A stretch of 64,000 nucleotides of DNA from UBA7672 sp963718145 (GCA_963718145.1 CAVQYJ010000024.1:62001-126000), one strand, 5' to 3'. Counted from the first letter of the stretch, positions 55,391-64,000 are shown. The notes: generated by a model from the sequence alone, not told the origin. Numbers and translations: made by a program.

Positions 55391-55753
55391 TTGACGCACG
55401 GCATCATATTCGAGCCCGACCCGGCCTGCAGGCTGCTGCTGGAGTCAGCGCTTGCAAGCCTCTACTGGACCGTCGCAACCGCCGAATCCCTGGAAGAAGT
55501 GTCGGACCTGCTGCCCGGGACGTGGGCGATCGTGGCGGCCGTGGAATCCGGTGACATCGCCGCTGTCGAGACCATCCGAGCCTTGCGCAAGGCCGCTCCC
55601 TCGACAGCCATATGCGTCCTGGTGGATGAGCTATCGCCGGAATTCGACCGCCAGCTCTACGTCGCCGGGGTCGATGCGGTGTTTGCCAAACCCGTACAAC
55701 GGACCGAGATTGTGGAGGCCCTCGTCGCCGGGTTCATGACGCGCAGGGGATAG
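55391..55753 (+). CDS. Stand-alone receiver-like protein, degenerate
   Basis: About 120 residues in a CheY-like fold. IIFEPDPACRLLLESALASL is strand 1 with the acidic patch reduced to one Asp. The phosphoacceptor position after strand 3 reads IVAAVESGDIAAVETI with no Asp, while the conserved Lys is kept in VDAVFAKPVQRTEIVEALVA. Phosphorylation is therefore unlikely; it may work by protein contact. The start is uncertain: TTG 55391 is the choice that begins the domain, and a TTG at 55346 is in frame upstream. It precedes the virB cluster on the same strand, with a hairpin between. Confidence 0.75.
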   Translation: MTHGIIFEPDPACRLLLESALASLYWTVATAESLEEVSDLLPGTWAIVAAVESGDIAAVETIRALRKAAPSTAICVLVDELSPEFDRQLYVAGVDAVFAKPVQRTEIVEALVAGFMTRRG

Positions 55754-56182
55754 AGGCGGTCCTAGGAAGATCAACGGCGAGGCCATGGACCGCCTCTCGG
55801 ATCGGCTGTCCGATCCACATGTGTTCAATGGCCGGCGCAGGCATTGCGATCGTCGCGCTCACGCTGTTCGCCGACTATCGCGACCATTCACGCGCCGTGA
55901 TCAGCTTGTCGACGCGGCGGGAAGGAGAGCGCGCAAGGAGCCGCGGGGCGACACTGCGGAAATCGCGGCCGTGATTCTAAGACCCCTCCCGCTTCATGTC
56001 CTGCTTGAGGTTGCCAGGGGGCCATTGCCGGAAAGACAGGCTCTGGCTGCCCCTGACAGCCTCCAAACCCTTCAAATCTGTAACGAAATACCCGTGCGAC
56101 ACGGTTTTGAGACCAGTGCCGGAACTCGACTTTCTGCTGCGCTGTCGCTAGCGTGCAATGGTTATCCACACGGGGCCGATGC
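55754..56182. other. Intergenic region before the virB cluster
   Basis: 429 bases. It contains GGATCGG-CTGT-CCGATCC, a perfect 7-bp hairpin at 55799-55816 shortly after the receiver gene, though with no T-run, and CCGTG-CGA-CACGG at 56092-56104, a dyad about 80 bp before virB1. The latter could be an operator of the T4SS promoter. No gene is seen. Confidence 0.55.
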
Positions 56183-56770
56183 ATGGACGGACGCACATTG
56201 CCGCCGATGCTGTTCGCGCTTGCCGGCGCGGCCGCGATTGTGTGCGTTGGCGCGCCCGCTTTCTCGCAGGTCATCGAAGTCGGGCCCGGCGGGACCTCAA
56301 TTGTTTCTGGGCCCTCTGTCCAGACCCCGGAAGGTTCGTCGCCCATCAGATCGTCCACACAGAAATCTGCGCGTCATGCAGCCGCAGCTCCGCTGCTGGA
56401 AAAGGCGGGGGCCGCAGCTGAATTGTCTCCGCGCCTGCTCGAGGCCATCGCCTACGTCGAATCCCGTTTCAATCCCGAAGCTATATCGCCGAAAGGCGCC
56501 CAAGGCATGATGCAGCTCATGCCTCGAACTGCGGCAGAACTGGGCGTTGATGCGGCGAACCCGGAAGCCAACGCCCGAGGCGGCGCTGACTACCTTCGCA
56601 AGATGGTCACAATGTTCGGCAATAACGTCGAGTTCGCAATCGCTGCGTATAACGCAGGTCCATCCGCCGTGCTCCGTTACGGCGGCGTTCCTCCTTATGC
56701 GGAGACCCGCGCATATGTTGACGCGGTGATGGACTACCTCGCCAGAACTAGCGTACCGGAGACCGACTGA
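56183..56770 (+). CDS. virB1: VirB1-like lytic transglycosylase
   Basis: 195 residues. Signal PPMLFALAGAAAIVCVGAPA, then the transglycosylase domain with catalytic Glu in LLEAIAYVESRFNPEAISPK and AQGMMQLMPRTAAELGV, and NNVEFAIAAYNAGPSAVLRY. It cuts peptidoglycan to let the secretion channel through. The ATG at 56183 is chosen over a GTG at 56153 because it directly opens the signal peptide. The stop overlaps the virB2 ATG. Confidence 0.92.
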   Translation: MDGRTLPPMLFALAGAAAIVCVGAPAFSQVIEVGPGGTSIVSGPSVQTPEGSSPIRSSTQKSARHAAAAPLLEKAGAAAELSPRLLEAIAYVESRFNPEAISPKGAQGMMQLMPRTAAELGVDAANPEANARGGADYLRKMVTMFGNNVEFAIAAYNAGPSAVLRYGGVPPYAETRAYVDAVMDYLARTSVPETD

Positions 56771-57078
56771 TGGCGTTTGCCAGAATTTCAGCCTACGCAG
56801 CCTTTGCTGCGCTTACCGCCCAGCAGGCACTCGCCCAGACCGGCAGTCCCCAGGGATCTGGACCGATCGTCGCGGCGGTCAACTGGGTGCAAGGAACACT
56901 GCTCGGAAACATTGCAACCGCCGTGGCGGTCATAGCAGTAGCGGTTGTCGGGTTCATGATGCTCACCGGGCGCATGAACTGGAGGCACGGGATCACGGTG
57001 ATCCTCGGTTGCTTCATTCTCTTCGGGGCGACGGTGATCGTCGCGGGCATCCAGGGCGCGGCAAGAATAGCAGGTTAG
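56770..57078 (+). CDS. virB2: VirB2-like pilin
   Basis: 102 residues: MAFARISAYAAFAALTAQQA is a signal peptide and the mature part has two hydrophobic helices, ATAVAVIAVAVVGFMMLTGR and GITVILGCFILFGATVIVAG, split by MNWRHG. This is the TrbC/VirB2 pilin architecture that polymerises into the conjugative pilus. It starts one base inside the virB1 stop (TGATG), indicating tight coupling. Confidence 0.9.
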   Translation: MAFARISAYAAFAALTAQQALAQTGSPQGSGPIVAAVNWVQGTLLGNIATAVAVIAVAVVGFMMLTGRMNWRHGITVILGCFILFGATVIVAGIQGAARIAG

Positions 57079-57082
57079 GCGC

Positions 57083-57367
57083 ATGGCCGGCCTTGAACGC
57101 GATATTGTCTTTTCGGCGCTAACGCGCCCGCAGATGTTTGCGGGCGTCAGCTACTCTTTCTTCGTCCTGAATCTCGTGGTGACCACGGAGGTCTTCCTCA
57201 TCACCAAGTCGTTCTGGGCGATCGTCACCGCAGTGATCCTGCACATCATCGGTTACATGCTGTGCCTGCGCGAACCGCGCTGGCTCGATATCTGGATCCA
57301 GAAGGTCAGCCGCTGCCCGCGCGTGCCGAACCACGACTACTGGCGCTGTAATTCATATTCGCCATGA
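57083..57367 (+). CDS. virB3: VirB3-like inner-membrane protein
   Basis: 94 residues with RDIVFSALTRPQMFAGVSYS followed by two hydrophobic segments (FFVLNLVVTTEVFLITK and AIVTAVILHIIGYMLCL) and a basic cytoplasmic tail. VirB3 works with VirB4 in the inner-membrane complex. The ATG of virB4 overlaps its stop (ATGA). 4 bp separates it from virB2. Confidence 0.9.
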   Translation: MAGLERDIVFSALTRPQMFAGVSYSFFVLNLVVTTEVFLITKSFWAIVTAVILHIIGYMLCLREPRWLDIWIQKVSRCPRVPNHDYWRCNSYSP

Positions 57368-59739
57368 AGAAACGCCCCCTCCGCGCACCTGCGAAGAAAG
57401 TCAGCAAACGCATCGCCCGCCGTGAACGGCGCGCCGCGATGATGCTGCCTTATGCGCGGCACCTCGACGCCAACACCATCGCGACGCGCGACGGCCAGCA
57501 AGTGCAGGTGATCCATCTTGCCGGCTTCGCTTTCGAAACGGCGGACACACAGGAGCTGAACTACCGCAAGAATGTCCGCGACACGCTGCTGCGCGGCATC
57601 GCCTCGTCCAAGCTGTCGATCGGCGCCTACGTCATCCGCCACATGGTGCGGCCCGGCTTGGAGGGCGACTTCGCCAACTCATTCTCGCGCAACCTCGACG
57701 ACATGTGGCGTCACCGGCTCTCAGGCAGCCGGCTGTTCGTCAACGACCTCTTCATCACGCTCACCCGCAAGCCAGGCATGGGCAACCAGGGCTTCATGGG
57801 TGTCGGCAAGAAGCAATGGAACGCTGTCAGCCGCGCGCGCGACCGTCGCGAGCTCGACGCCGCCGCCGACAGCCTGCTCGCGGCCCTCGCCCCCTATGGC
57901 CCGCGCCTGCTCGGCACATACGAGACGCCGAACGGCACGTTCTCGGAGCCGATGGAATTCCTCGCCTTCCTGTTCGACGGCGAACTCCGGCCCGTTCCGC
58001 TGGAGCGCGATTTCGTCGATTTCGTTGACCGCCGTGTGAGCTTCGGCCGTGACGCTCTCGAATTCTCCGGCAACTCGCGCAGCCCGCGTACGCTGGCAGC
58101 GTTCATGGCGATCAAGGAATATCCGCCTCACACCTCTGCGGGCCAGCTCGACGCGCTCCTGCGCGTGCAGCACGAGATGGTGCTGTCGCAGAGCTTCGCC
58201 TTCGTCGACCGCCAGCCTGCCCTCAACAAGATGAACCTCGCGCTGCGCCGGATGCGGGCTGCCGACGACGAGGCGCTGTCGCTTCGCCGCGACCTCGTGC
58301 AGGCGAAGGACGACGTCGCCGCCGGCCGCGCCGTGTTCGGCGAACACCATTTCACCGTGATGGTCCGTGCGCCGGACTTCGAGCCGCTCGACAACGCTGT
58401 CGCCGACGTTCAGGCCGCCCTGACCGAGATCGGCGTCATCGGCGTGCGTGAGGAAGCCGCGCTTGAGCCAAGCTTTTGGGGCCAGTTCCCCGGAAACTCG
58501 CAATACATCCCGCGCAAGGCGCTGGTCTCCTCCGCAAACTTCGCGAGCCTCGCCAGTTTCCACAGCCACCCGGTCGGCCGCGCCAGCGGCAACCACTGGG
58601 GCCCGGCCGTCACGTTGCTCGAGACCACCGCGGCCTCGCCCTACTACTTCAACTTCCACAAGGGCGACCTCGGAAATTTCCTGGTCATAGGCCCGTCCGG
58701 CGCCGGCAAGACCGTCGTGCTCAACTTCCTGATCGCGCAGTGCGAGCGGTTCGAACCGAAAGTTGTGTTCTTCGACAAGGACCGCGGCGGCGAAATCTTC
58801 CTGCGCGCCATGGGCGGCCGCTACGACCTGATCCGCCCCGGCGTGCGCACCGGTTTCAATCCGCTGCAACTCCCCGACACGCCGAGCAATCGCCGCTTCC
58901 TGCAGCAATGGGCGGCCAAGCTGGTCACCTCCAATGGCGAAGTGCTGAGCGCGGAGGACTCGGCGACGATCAGCTCGGCCGTCAGCGCCAACTATGACCA
59001 GACGCCGAACTTTCGCCGCCTGCGCTATTTCCGCGAACTGTTCCTCGGGGGCCGCAGGCCAACGCCGGGCGATCTCGCCTCGCGCCTCAACCCCTGGATC
59101 GGCGACGGCGACCGCGCCTGGCTGTTCGACAACGAGGCGGACCACCTGGACCTCGAGACGCGAATTGTCGGCTTCGACATGACGCATCTGCTCGAAGACC
59201 CGGTCGTGCGCACGCCGACCATGATGTACCTCTTCCACCGCGTCGAAGAGCGCCTCAACGGCCAGCCCTCGATCATCGTGGTCGACGAAGGCTGGAAGGC
59301 GCTCGACGACGAGGTGTTCGTCACGCGCATCCGCGATTGGGAGAAGACCATCCGGAAACGCAACGGCATCGTCGGCTTCGCGACGCAGTCGACCGCCGAC
59401 GCCCTTGAAAGCCGCATCGCTTCCGCCGTCATCGAGCAGTCGGCGACACAGATTTTCCTGCCGAACCCCAAGGCTCAGGAAAGCGAATACTGCAAGGGCT
59501 TTGGCCTCTCCGGCCACGAGTTCGACCTGATCCGCACGCTGCCGGATACCTCGCGTTGCTTCCTGGTGAAGCATGGCGCGGAGAGCGTCGTGGCGCGGCT
59601 CAACCTCAACGGCCAGAAGGATCTGCTCACCGTCCTCTCGGGCCGCGAGAGCACGGTGCGCATGCTCGACAACCTGCGAGCCGAAGTGGGCGACGACCCG
59701 GCGGCATGGATGCCGCGACTCGTGGCGGGGGCGCGCTGA
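57364..59739 (+). CDS. virB4: VirB4-like secretion ATPase
   Basis: 791 residues. The C-terminal ATPase has Walker A GPSGAGKT (443-450) and Walker B SIIVVDEGWKAL with Asp641. The N-terminal domain carries FAFETADTQELNYRKNVRDT, with YVIRHMVRPGLEG later. It energises pilus assembly and substrate transfer. Full length for the family. Its TGA at 59737-59739 overlaps the next ATG (TGATG). No VirB5 gene follows, unlike the classical order. Confidence 0.96.
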   Translation: MKKRPLRAPAKKVSKRIARRERRAAMMLPYARHLDANTIATRDGQQVQVIHLAGFAFETADTQELNYRKNVRDTLLRGIASSKLSIGAYVIRHMVRPGLEGDFANSFSRNLDDMWRHRLSGSRLFVNDLFITLTRKPGMGNQGFMGVGKKQWNAVSRARDRRELDAAADSLLAALAPYGPRLLGTYETPNGTFSEPMEFLAFLFDGELRPVPLERDFVDFVDRRVSFGRDALEFSGNSRSPRTLAAFMAIKEYPPHTSAGQLDALLRVQHEMVLSQSFAFVDRQPALNKMNLALRRMRAADDEALSLRRDLVQAKDDVAAGRAVFGEHHFTVMVRAPDFEPLDNAVADVQAALTEIGVIGVREEAALEPSFWGQFPGNSQYIPRKALVSSANFASLASFHSHPVGRASGNHWGPAVTLLETTAASPYYFNFHKGDLGNFLVIGPSGAGKTVVLNFLIAQCERFEPKVVFFDKDRGGEIFLRAMGGRYDLIRPGVRTGFNPLQLPDTPSNRRFLQQWAAKLVTSNGEVLSAEDSATISSAVSANYDQTPNFRRLRYFRELFLGGRRPTPGDLASRLNPWIGDGDRAWLFDNEADHLDLETRIVGFDMTHLLEDPVVRTPTMMYLFHRVEERLNGQPSIIVVDEGWKALDDEVFVTRIRDWEKTIRKRNGIVGFATQSTADALESRIASAVIEQSATQIFLPNPKAQESEYCKGFGLSGHEFDLIRTLPDTSRCFLVKHGAESVVARLNLNGQKDLLTVLSGRESTVRMLDNLRAEVGDDPAAWMPRLVAGAR

Positions 59740-60899
59740 TGGCATTCTGTCCTGCCCTCCCCGAAAAAGGCATGGTCGGCGCGGTCATCGACACCGTCGA
59801 TTGCCACATTCGCGTCCTCGTCCAGGACAGCTATCGCGAGCTTGTCGGTCCAAACACCTGGTTCGCCACGGCTTTCACAGGCCTGCTGACCATCTACATT
59901 GCGCTCATCGGCTACCAGCTCCTCTTCGGCCGCGGCGGAATGCGGGTGACTGAGCTGCCGATCGTCGGCCTCAAGATCGGCCTGATCCTCGCCTTCCTCA
60001 CCTCGTGGGCTGCTTACCAGACCCTGATCTTCGATCTCCTGTTCGATGGCCCCGCCGAGATCATGAAGGTCATGCTCGCGCCTCTGGCGGCGCAGGGGTC
60101 CGGCTTCGACGGCAACGTCATGGGCGGCGTGCAGAAGGCGTTCGAGGACTTGTCTGGCGCCGCCGGCGTCTACGGCGGCATGGCTGGCGCCAACGCCAAC
60201 CTGCTGCAGGGCGGACCGATGCTGGGCTCGGGGCTCCTGTGGTTCACGGGCATGGGCCTGCTGCTGGTTACGCTCGGCATCATCATCGCGGCCAAGATCG
60301 TGCTCGCCTTCCTGCTCGCTATCGGTCCCATCTTCATTGGCATGCTGCTGTTCGACGCCACGCGCGGCATATTCGAAGGCTGGCTGAGGGCGACGCTCAC
60401 CTTCGCCATCATGCCGCTGGCCGTGAACGTCTTCGGCGCGGCGATGCTGATGATCCTCGCGCCCTTCCTCGAAATCCTGGTCGGCAATGCCGGCAAGAAG
60501 CTGTTCGACATGGGCCCGGTGATCACCATCTCGCTGATTGTCTCCGTGTTCGTCATCGTGATGACCTTCGGCCTCGGCGCCGTCACGCAGATCGGAAAGG
60601 GCTTCGGCTTCGCCAGAGGCGGTCGCGACTCCGAGCCTCACCAGGCTCGCCTTCCGGCCCCTGACCGGCCTCTCAGCTCGGGCCCCGGCGAACGGGCCGA
60701 AGCGGTCGCCGCGCGGGTTGCGATGATCGACCGCATGCAACCGTCGATGGGCGGCTATTCGAGCCGCGAAGTCTTCACCCGCCGCACCGGCGAGATCGCC
60801 GATGCGGTTTCCACCCAACCCCTGGTCTCGGGCGACCGTCTCGGCCAGGCCTACAACCGTGCACCACGGCCCAACGTCCGGCGCGGGGAGGAAACCTGA
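59739..60899 (+). CDS. virB6: VirB6-like polytopic membrane protein (TrbL/VirB6)
   Basis: 386 residues with at least five long hydrophobic segments, such as FTGLLTIYIALIGYQLLF, GLKIGLILAFLTSWAAY, GMGLLLVTLGIIIAAKIV and ITISLIVSVFVIVMTFGL. A hydrophilic tail (QARLPAPDRPLSSGPGERAE) follows. The ATG at 59739 is inside the virB4 stop, and its stop overlaps the virB8 ATG, leaving no room for VirB7. Likely the inner-membrane channel of the secretion machine. Confidence 0.92.
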   Translation: MAFCPALPEKGMVGAVIDTVDCHIRVLVQDSYRELVGPNTWFATAFTGLLTIYIALIGYQLLFGRGGMRVTELPIVGLKIGLILAFLTSWAAYQTLIFDLLFDGPAEIMKVMLAPLAAQGSGFDGNVMGGVQKAFEDLSGAAGVYGGMAGANANLLQGGPMLGSGLLWFTGMGLLLVTLGIIIAAKIVLAFLLAIGPIFIGMLLFDATRGIFEGWLRATLTFAIMPLAVNVFGAAMLMILAPFLEILVGNAGKKLFDMGPVITISLIVSVFVIVMTFGLGAVTQIGKGFGFARGGRDSEPHQARLPAPDRPLSSGPGERAEAVAARVAMIDRMQPSMGGYSSREVFTRRTGEIADAVSTQPLVSGDRLGQAYNRAPRPNVRRGEET

Positions 60900-61759
60900 T
60901 GGGAGAGATCGAACCCCTTTTCCCCAACATGCCCCGCGTGGCCCAGCCCTCGCGCGACACGCTGGCGCTGACCCGCGAGAACCGGGTCGACCACTGGATC
61001 GAGCATAACATCGAGATCGAGCGGCGCGGCCGCCGCACGGCGTGGATCGTGGCGATCGTCATGATCGTGGTGTGCGCAGCCCAGGCCGCCGCCATCGCGA
61101 TCATGTTGCCGCTGAAGGAGGTGGTTCCCTACACCGTGCTGGTCGACCGCCAGACCGGCTATATCGAGACGGCGCGCGGCGTGAAGATCGGCGACCTCGC
61201 TGAGGACCAGGCCATCGTCGAGTCGATGCTCGCCCAGTATGTGCTGTCGCGCGAGACGTTCGACCCGGCCGACTTCGTCGAGCGCTACGACCGTGTGGCG
61301 CTGTGGTCCCTGGGATCGGCGCGCGACCAGTATGTAGCGCAATACCAGTCGGGGGCCGACAATGTCCTCGCCGACATCCGGCCGGGCACGACAGTGAAAG
61401 TCATCGTCAAGAAGATCGAGGTGCTGAGCAAGGATACCGCCCGCGTCCGCTTCGAGACCCAGCGCCGCGATACGGGCGCGGACCCTGTCCGCTTCGACTG
61501 GCAGTCCGTGGTGTCGTTCCGCTTCACCGGCCAGCCGATGAAGATGGAGGACCGGCTGATGAACCCTCTGGGCTTCCAGGTCACCGCCTATCGGCGCGAT
61601 TCCGAAACGTCCGCGGACCAGGCGCTGACGCCCGTTCCGGATACGGCCGTTCCCGCTGCGGCGCCCGCGGCCGAAGCAGTCCCTTCCGACTCTTCACTTG
61701 CGCAACCGGCCCCGAATGGTGTCGATAAGACACAGGCTCAGGCTGGGGCCGCACAATGA
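60899..61759 (+). CDS. virB8: VirB8-like inner-membrane protein
   Basis: 286 residues. A cytoplasmic N-terminus with DHWIEHNIEIERRGRRTA is followed by one helix (WIVAIVMIVVCAAQAAAIAI) and the VirB8 periplasmic domain (VLVDRQTGYIETARGVKIGD, FVERYDRVALWSLGSARDQY). The C-terminus is an Ala/Pro-rich tail, longer than in A. tumefaciens. It is the assembly scaffold of the T4SS. ATGA coupling links it to virB9. Confidence 0.93.
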   Translation: MGEIEPLFPNMPRVAQPSRDTLALTRENRVDHWIEHNIEIERRGRRTAWIVAIVMIVVCAAQAAAIAIMLPLKEVVPYTVLVDRQTGYIETARGVKIGDLAEDQAIVESMLAQYVLSRETFDPADFVERYDRVALWSLGSARDQYVAQYQSGADNVLADIRPGTTVKVIVKKIEVLSKDTARVRFETQRRDTGADPVRFDWQSVVSFRFTGQPMKMEDRLMNPLGFQVTAYRRDSETSADQALTPVPDTAVPAAAPAAEAVPSDSSLAQPAPNGVDKTQAQAGAAQ

Positions 61760-62574
61760 GGCATGGGGCGGCGCGTCGGAGTGGACTGATGTTGCGAACG
61801 GCCATTCTGGCCCTGGCTGCCCTTGGCATGACCCCGGCGATTGCCGGACAGGCCGCCCTTGCCCAGACCGTCGCGCCTTCGCCTGGTCCCGGCGATCCGC
61901 GCATCAAGGAATTCATGTACGACCCGAATGCGATCGTCGCGATCCGTGGCCAGCTCGGCTACGAGATGCCGATCGAGTTCGACCCTTCCGAGCGCATCGA
62001 GAATGTTTCGATCGGCGATTCGATCAGCTGGCAGGTGACGCCCAACCGCAAGGCGACGATGCTGTTCCTCAAGCCCATGACCAAGGGCGGCTCCACCAGC
62101 ATGACGGTGGTCACCAACATGCGCATCTACTCCTTCGTCCTGACTGCAGTGGAGTCGAGGCCGAACGATCCCAACCAGATGCTGCGCCTGCGCTTTCTCT
62201 ATCCGCGCCCGCCTGCGCCGCCCGCAGCTGCGCCTGCAGCGGCGCCGCCTCCGCCGAAACCAGAAGACTTCAATTTCGACTACCGGATGGGCGGCGCAAA
62301 GCAGCTCCTGCCGATCCGCGTGTTCGACGACGGCAAAATCACCTACTTCCAGTTCGACCCGAAGAAGGATGCTCCAGCGATCTTCTCGCTGGGCGCCGAC
62401 GGCAAGGAAGAGCTGGCGCCCACGCGCATGTCCGGCGCCTACATGGTCGCGGATACGACGGCGCAGAAATTCGTGCTTCGCTACGGCAAGGCCAAGGCGG
62501 ACCTGACCAACAACGGCTGGGCGAGGCGGCCTGCGCCGGCGCTCGCACCCCTGCCCCAGCCGAGCGGAGGCTGA
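61756..62574 (+). CDS. virB9: VirB9-like periplasmic protein
   Basis: 272 residues. The start at 61756 overlaps the virB8 stop; an ATG at 61789 also fits a signal peptide (MLRTAILALAALGMTPAIAG). The mature protein has IKEFMYDPNAIVAIRGQLGY, SIGDSISWQVTPNRKATMLF and the VirB9 C-terminal FDYRMGGAKQLLPIRVFDDG, split by an Ala/Pro linker. It forms part of the outer-membrane core complex with VirB10. No VirB7 partner lies here. Confidence 0.93.
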   Translation: MRHGAARRSGLMLRTAILALAALGMTPAIAGQAALAQTVAPSPGPGDPRIKEFMYDPNAIVAIRGQLGYEMPIEFDPSERIENVSIGDSISWQVTPNRKATMLFLKPMTKGGSTSMTVVTNMRIYSFVLTAVESRPNDPNQMLRLRFLYPRPPAPPAAAPAAAPPPPKPEDFNFDYRMGGAKQLLPIRVFDDGKITYFQFDPKKDAPAIFSLGADGKEELAPTRMSGAYMVADTTAQKFVLRYGKAKADLTNNGWARRPAPALAPLPQPSGG

Positions 62575-62575
62575 C

Positions 62576-63754
62576 ATGTCCCAGCCGCCCCAGCCTCCAC
62601 GTTCGGGACTCGATCCCACCTTCGACGTCGACGCCGCCCCGCGCGTCGGCGGCAATCCCACGCTCTGGCCAGTGATGTTCGGCATCATCGGCGCGCTCGG
62701 GCTCGGCACGGTCGTGTTCCTGCAGCTCTCCGCCAACCGCACCCGCGTCGATGAAGCGCGTCTCACCGATCCGGTTCCTGCCGCCACCCTGTCGACCGCA
62801 GGCGTGCCGCCGCCGCCGGATATGTCGGCGTATGTCGCGCCGCAGCCGGAGCCTATTCTGATTCCCGATCCCGAGCCTGAACCCTTTATTGATGTGCAGC
62901 CCGCGCCTGTGCCGCCGCCGGGCCCGACGCAGGCAGAGCTGGACCGTCTGCGGGCGCCTGCGCTTGTTGTCGACCTCAGCGAATACAAGACGCCTGCAGC
63001 CGCCCAGCTCGGCGCGGACGGCAAGCCGCTGGACGCCGCCGCCCTCGCCGCTGCAGCGACCGCCGCATCGAACACGGGCGCAGCGCTCGGCAAAAACGCT
63101 GACGAAAGCTTCGCCCAGCGGCTTGGCGTGGGCGATGGCTCGAAGCCGGCCCGAGCGACGACCATGCACAACCTTTCGACGACCATCGTGCAGGGCGAGG
63201 TCATTCCCGCGGTGCTCGAGACAGCGCTCAACTCCGACCTTCCGGGCATGGCCCGTGCGGTGGTGACGCGGGATATCCGCGGCTTCGATGGTACGAGAGT
63301 GCTGGTGCCGCGCGGCGCGCGCCTGATCGGGCAGTATTCGTCCGGCGTCGCCCTCGGGCAGAGCCGCGCCTTCCTGATCTGGACGCGCCTGATCCGCGCC
63401 GATGGCGTCACCATCGAGCTGGCCTCGCAGGCCACCGACAGTCTTGGCCGTTCGGGCCTCAGCGGCAGCGTCGACCGGCATTTCCTGCAGCGCTTCGGCG
63501 GGGCGATCCTGCTGTCCTTGCTGTCGATCGGCGGCAATGCGATTGCGGATTCGACCGACACGACAGTCGTCATCGCCGGCGCACAGGCCGGGACGAGCGC
63601 GGCGGCGAGCGCGCTGCAGGGCGGCAGCACGGACATCAAGCCGACCATCACGGTTCCGCAGGGCACGCCGGTGCGGGTGTTCGTGAACCAGGACCTCGAC
63701 TTCTCGAGCGTCGCGCCTGTGCCCTCCGCAGATACACTGGCAGGCGGCAATTGA
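62576..63754 (+). CDS. virB10: VirB10-like channel protein (TrbI family)
   Basis: 392 residues. One inner-membrane helix (WPVMFGIIGALGLGTVVFLQ) follows a short cytoplasmic part. A Pro-rich bridge (EPILIPDPEPEPFIDVQPAP) spans the periplasm, and the outer-membrane VirB10 domain has QGEVIPAVLETALNSDLPGM, GTRVLVPRGARLIGQYSSGV and IWTRLIRADGVTIELASQAT. It couples inner-membrane energy to the outer channel. The end overlaps the virB11 start (TTGA). Confidence 0.95.
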   Translation: MSQPPQPPRSGLDPTFDVDAAPRVGGNPTLWPVMFGIIGALGLGTVVFLQLSANRTRVDEARLTDPVPAATLSTAGVPPPPDMSAYVAPQPEPILIPDPEPEPFIDVQPAPVPPPGPTQAELDRLRAPALVVDLSEYKTPAAAQLGADGKPLDAAALAAAATAASNTGAALGKNADESFAQRLGVGDGSKPARATTMHNLSTTIVQGEVIPAVLETALNSDLPGMARAVVTRDIRGFDGTRVLVPRGARLIGQYSSGVALGQSRAFLIWTRLIRADGVTIELASQATDSLGRSGLSGSVDRHFLQRFGGAILLSLLSIGGNAIADSTDTTVVIAGAQAGTSAAASALQGGSTDIKPTITVPQGTPVRVFVNQDLDFSSVAPVPSADTLAGGN

Positions 63755-64000
63755 TCGGCGAAGGCGTCTATCTCCGCACCTATCTCGGCCCCTTCGCGCC
63801 CTGGCTGGAGCGGCCGGACGTGACCGACATCCTGGTCAACAGGCCAGGCGAGGTGTGGGTCGATGGCCATCGCGGCTTCGAGCGCATCGAGGTTCCGGAA
63901 GTCACCGACCAGATCCTGCAACGCCTCGCCCAGCAGATCGCAGCCTATACCAGCCAGGGCGTCAGCCGGGAACATCCGCTTCTGGCGGCCACCCTTCCCG
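63751..64000 (+). CDS. virB11: VirB11-like secretion ATPase (N-terminal part, cut by window)
   Basis: Only 83 residues are inside the window: MIGEGVYLRTYLGPFAPWLE, then DVTDILVNRPGEVWVDGHRG and QILQRLAQQIAAYTSQG. This is the N-terminal domain of the VirB11/TrbB hexameric ATPase. The start is a TTG at 63751 overlapping the virB10 stop. The Walker motifs lie beyond the window. Confidence 0.93.
   Translation, partial: MIGEGVYLRTYLGPFAPWLERPDVTDILVNRPGEVWVDGHRGFERIEVPEVTDQILQRLAQQIAAYTSQGVSREHPLLAATLP

Noticed and set aside
57721..59745. A 674-residue minus-strand frame under virB4
   Set aside because: High GC produces long antisense frames. VirB4 carries all its ATPase motifs in the sense frame.

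Overview
The window is GC-rich, densely coded bacterial chromosome. The gene content points to an alphaproteobacterium, probably near Caulobacterales or Hyphomonadaceae: a class II DAHP synthase, DUF2239 and DUF6489 proteins, a very large TonB-dependent receptor, an HWE-type histidine kinase, a spinster-like MFS carrier and a VirB-type type IV secretion locus. This placement is inferred from gene families, not from a phylogenetic marker.

Layout. 1-5.3 kb: a MATE exporter (cut by the window edge), an ECF sigma factor with its DGPF/YCII partner and a broken DUF1801 gene, and three related small lipoproteins. 5.4-10.9 kb: asd and a frameshifted class II DAHP synthase (amino-acid biosynthesis), two tandem class A acid phosphatases and a dienelactone hydrolase. 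10.9-17.1 kb: an orphan ParA ATPase with a translationally coupled partner, glutathione reductase with an exported glutathione-transferase-like protein, small envelope proteins, rpiA and DUF6489. 17.3-22.4 kb: DUF2239 behind a strong-looking promoter with paired palindromes, a frameshifted MATE exporter, an MDR oxidoreductase and an acyl-CoA synthetase. 22.4-26.1 kb: a pyrimidine-ring degradation (rut) locus, with rutE divergent from rutB-rutC-rutD-rutA. 26.2-30.6 kb: glmU/gph, small proteins, an ArsR-SRPBCC pair and tRNA-Val. 30.8-41.1 kb: a spinster-like MFS carrier, a serine beta-lactamase-fold hydrolase, an MBL-fold hydrolase, a 1199-residue TonB receptor and a Tat-exported type B carboxylesterase.

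41.1-47.9 kb is a signalling block: an EAL response regulator, a hybrid histidine kinase with HPt, a membrane-anchored winged-helix regulator and an HWE kinase. A gap of about 970 bp without a recognisable gene follows, then an exported esterase. 49.8-55.2 kb holds a thiolase divergent from an acyl-CoA dehydrogenase, MaoC-like hydratase, CitE-like lyase and CoA-transferase. This set resembles itaconate or C5-dicarboxylate catabolism to acetyl-CoA and pyruvate. 55.4 kb to the end: a stand-alone degenerate receiver protein and then virB1-B2-B3-B4-B6-B8-B9-B10 and the start of virB11, tightly coupled by overlapping start and stop codons and with no virB5 or virB7.

The most striking property of the window is that eight otherwise well-conserved genes each contain one frameshift: DUF1801, DAHP synthase, MATE, rutC, rutA, the winged-helix regulator, acyl-CoA dehydrogenase and CoA-transferase. 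Seven have a net gain of one base, and three sit in short C or G runs where removing one base restores the family consensus. This is more like residual assembly error than gene decay, and annotators should join the two halves.
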